7,626 bases of DNA, taken from NCBI GenBank assembly GCA_002343455.1, contig DDSR01000402.1, positions 1-7,626 of the forward strand. Direction: 5' to 3'. Shown here one piece after another: positions 5,715 to 7,626 of the stretch (positions are counted from its first letter, which is position 1; each line of letters opens with the position of its first letter). The notes below the pieces were generated by a model. The model was given only the letters and a program-made list of their open reading frames with translations. It was not told the DNA's origin and did not search any database. Position numbers and translations under genes: made by a program. This DNA comes from Deltaproteobacteria bacterium UBA2385. GTDB lineage: Bacteria; Myxococcota_A; UBA796; UBA2385.

Positions 5715-7517
5715 GTGAGCGAAGACCCCATGAAGCCCGTCGAGCTGGTCCGGATCCCGGACCCGCCCCCTGACCAGCGCAGCCGCCGCGGGGCCCGCTT
5801 CGCCGCCGAGGGCGAGAAGCGGGACCGCTACAGCCTGCCCGAGTCGCTGGAGTCCAGCAGCCCCGTCGGCTACCGGACGCGGCCCTCCCTGAGCGAGGCC
5901 GAGGCCCGCGCGGCGCTCAGCCTGCTGTCGATGCCTCGCCCGACGGCCTTCACGGCGGGCCCCGCGCCCACCGAGCAGGAGCTCTTCGAGGAGAGCGCCC
6001 TGGGCGTGCTCTCGGCGCGACAATCGACAAACTACCGGGGCCTGCGCCAGGTCACCCTGGGCCCCCAGGACTCCGCCGAGCTGGCCCCGATGCTGCGCGG
6101 CCTGCGCCACGCCGAGGCCGCCGCCCTGCACGGGGCCACCCACACCCAGATCGTGCTGACCCGGCCCTACCGCACGCCCTTCACGATGCTGCTGACCTTC
6201 ATCGGGCACGCCCCGATCGCCAGCCTCGTCACGGTCGGCGTGCGCGCCTGGCGCAAGCGCTTCGACCACCAGGACGACATCCCGACCATCGGCTACCTCC
6301 AGCACCTGCACGTCGGGATCCTGGCCGACGCGATGGAGCGGGCCGCGGTGCTGGCCAGCCAGGGCCGCCGCCGGGCGCTAGTGCTGATGGCCCCTTTCTC
6401 GGGCGAGGCCCGGCAGCAGGACAACGCCGAGATCATCAGCCGCATCGAGCAGCTCGCCGGACTCGACCGGTCCGCCCGCGCCGAGGGCTGGCGGATCGCC
6501 TTCGTGGCCCAGGTCGGGGAGGTCGAGGCCCAGGACCCGGCCCTGGACCCGGCCACCTGCCGCAAGCTCGGCGCCACCCTCCTGTCCTTGCGCAGCGAGC
6601 GCATCCAGCCCGGCGTCAACCAGGAGGAGAAGGCGCCGCCCGCCTACCAGCAGCGCCAGGAGATGGACGTGCCCGAGGCGCTGACGGTGATGGCCGGCCG
6701 CGCTGGCTACAACGCCTTCAGCCACTGGACGGGCGTCTCCCGGCAGCAGGCCAAGGAGCTGCTGATCATCGACCGGGTCGACGTGCTCACCGAGGGGGGC
6801 AAGGAGCGGCTGCGCAGCATCCGCCGCGAGCTTGAGGCCGTCACCGACCGCGTCGTGGCCAACATCCCCCTCTGGGCCGATCTGCCGACCGGCCGGGCCC
6901 TCTCCCGCAACGCCCTGCGCGGCAAGAAGGCCTTCGCCCTGGCCGGGCAGCGCATCTACATCGGCGGCCTCTCCCGCGGCGAGTGCGAGAAACTGGGGCT
7001 GGACTGGACCCTGGCGGTGCGCGCCTTCGGGGCCGCCGCCGCCCGCAGCGCGCTGGTGGCGGAGATCTCGGGGGTGACGGAGATCCCCGAGGGCTGCGAC
7101 ATGCTCGGCGGCATCTGCCTGATGGCCGGGCCGGTCAACCAGAACGACATCGGCAAGGAGTTCTACGGGATGCAGGACCTGCTCTCGGTGCGCCACCCGC
7201 ACCGGGACCCGACCTCGCTGCTGGTCTGGACGCTCAAGGCCAAGACGGTGGCCGACCCGATCGGCAACGAGGAGCAGCTCCTCAACGCCGCGCGCAAGGG
7301 GGCCCTGGTCGATCTGCGCGCCGGGCCGCACGAGCTGTGTCAGCTCCGCGTCGGCGGCCGGCTGCAGCCCATGCGCCAGCGCGAGGGCGCCCACAACACG
7401 GAGCGGGCCTTCGGCGATGTCGGCAACTTTGTCACGGACGAGGCTGGCCGCGAGATCCCGGGCAACCGGGGCCAGCCATGGGCGGCCACCGGCGCGATCC
7501 AGGAGCCCTGGAGCTGA
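5715..7517 (+). CDS. Unrecognised 600-aa protein
   Basis: I do not recognise this family. The GTG start is chosen for the GGAGGA site upstream; ATG at 5730 would shorten it by five residues. No signal peptide is evident, so it is probably cytoplasmic. Residues 1-90 are charged and proline-rich and likely disordered. Residues about 105-270 look alpha/beta, with hydrophobic strands at QIVLT (145-149), ALVLMAPF (221-228) and RIAFVAQVG (260-268), and a moderately hydrophobic stretch at 158-177 that is interrupted by His and Pro. Residues 320-390 look helical and charged (AFSHWTGVSRQQAKELL, 334-350, is a weak helix-turn-helix candidate). Residues 400-550 mix strands and Gly-rich turns (GCDMLGGICLMAG, 460-472). 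The tail from 550 is polar and probably flexible. Codon bias equals that of the neighbours, and the frame is uninterrupted. Divergent placement beside the acylation operon hints at, but does not prove, a functional link. Confidence 0.85.
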   Translation: MSEDPMKPVELVRIPDPPPDQRSRRGARFAAEGEKRDRYSLPESLESSSPVGYRTRPSLSEAEARAALSLLSMPRPTAFTAGPAPTEQELFEESALGVLSARQSTNYRGLRQVTLGPQDSAELAPMLRGLRHAEAAALHGATHTQIVLTRPYRTPFTMLLTFIGHAPIASLVTVGVRAWRKRFDHQDDIPTIGYLQHLHVGILADAMERAAVLASQGRRRALVLMAPFSGEARQQDNAEIISRIEQLAGLDRSARAEGWRIAFVAQVGEVEAQDPALDPATCRKLGATLLSLRSERIQPGVNQEEKAPPAYQQRQEMDVPEALTVMAGRAGYNAFSHWTGVSRQQAKELLIIDRVDVLTEGGKERLRSIRRELEAVTDRVVANIPLWADLPTGRALSRNALRGKKAFALAGQRIYIGGLSRGECEKLGLDWTLAVRAFGAAAARSALVAEISGVTEIPEGCDMLGGICLMAGPVNQNDIGKEFYGMQDLLSVRHPHRDPTSLLVWTLKAKTVADPIGNEEQLLNAARKGALVDLRAGPHELCQLRVGGRLQPMRQREGAHNTERAFGDVGNFVTDEAGREIPGNRGQPWAATGAIQEPWS

Positions 7518-7538
7518 CCCCCTTCCCCGCGGAAGGTC
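7516..7538 (+). terminator. Stem-loop just after the 600-aa gene
   Basis: CCTTCC (7521-7526) pairs with GGAAGG (7531-7536) around CCGC, and GA (7516-7517) can pair with TC (7537-7538) across a bulge of three C. The hairpin starts within the stop codon. There is no T-run after it, so it is at most an atypical or Rho-assisted terminator. Confidence 0.3.
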
Positions 7539-7546
7539 ACTCGCGC

Positions 7547-7552
7547 TACTGT
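7547..7552 (+). promoter_or_regulatory. Putative -10 element of the lipoprotein gene
   Basis: TACTGT matches the sigma-70 -10 consensus at three or four of six positions and lies 23 nt before the ATG at 7576, which would give a leader of about 17 nt containing the GGAG site. No good -35 element is visible; the expected position falls in the stem-loop. Confidence 0.25.
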
Positions 7553-7575
7553 GCCGCCGCAACCTCGGAGCCCCC

Positions 7576-7626
7576 ATGCTGTCGCTTCTCCTTCCCGTGC
7601 TGCTCGGCGCCTGCTCAGACCCGCCT
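7576..7626 (+). CDS. Lipoprotein, N-terminal fragment (runs off the window)
   Basis: Only the first 17 codons are present. They read MLSLLLPVLLGACSDPP, a short hydrophobic signal sequence ending in the lipobox L-G-A-C with C13 as the lipidated cysteine, followed by a polar Ser-Asp-Pro-Pro linker. Ser at +2 would favour outer-membrane sorting under the E. coli rule. GGAG (7567-7570) with a 5-nt spacer supports the ATG. The signal peptide lacks the usual Lys/Arg before the hydrophobic core, as in some other short high-GC lipoprotein leaders. The mature function cannot be seen, and the gene is separated from the 600-aa gene by 58 bp. Confidence 0.65.
   Translation, partial: MLSLLLPVLLGACSDPP

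Noticed and set aside
4227..6311. Open minus-strand frame of 694 codons
   Set aside because: It overlaps the MBOAT gene in another frame and the antisense of the 600-aa gene; its Arg/Pro/Leu-rich composition has no family motifs.
6378..7577. Open minus-strand frame of 399 codons
   Set aside because: It is antisense to the 600-aa gene, has no ribosome binding site, and has the composition of a shadow frame. The plus-strand gene has a good start and balanced amino-acid use.

Overview
The window is very GC-rich (roughly 70% by eye) with the strong third-position G/C bias that creates long spurious antisense reading frames. The content fits a Gram-negative, high-GC bacterium: a lipoprotein signal peptide, an AlgI-type membrane O-acyltransferase and an E. 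coli-type (class II) dihydroorotase. A Myxococcota or other former deltaproteobacterial lineage is my best guess, but nothing here fixes the taxonomy.

Layout. 1-262 has no convincing gene. It is less GC-rich at its left end and holds two blocks of palindromic, REP-like sequence (about 33-119 and 191-235). 263-682 (+) encodes an archaeal/eukaryotic-type peptidyl-tRNA hydrolase (Pth2). It meets, tail to tail and with no spacer, a minus-strand operon read right to left: AlgI-like MBOAT (5629-4205), a large membrane-anchored SGNH-like protein (4230-1714) and dihydroorotase pyrC (1717-683). The operon genes overlap by 26 nt and 4 nt (ATGA). An 85-bp divergent intergenic region separates the operon from a plus-strand 600-codon gene (5715-7517) that I do not recognise. 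The window ends with the first 17 codons of a lipoprotein gene (7576 onward).

How the genes fit together. The MBOAT protein and the SGNH-like protein form the type of pair that O-acetylates an extracytoplasmic glycan: the MBOAT protein brings the acyl group across the inner membrane and the periplasmic SGNH domain acts on the carbohydrate. The SGNH-like protein is unusual in carrying about 500 extra residues that contain an internal duplication. That duplication and the divergently transcribed unknown 600-aa protein are the most novel content. PyrC appears to be a normal housekeeping enzyme with all metal ligands present, translationally coupled to the acyltransferase genes. I see no CRISPR array, tRNA, rRNA, transposase or phage gene.
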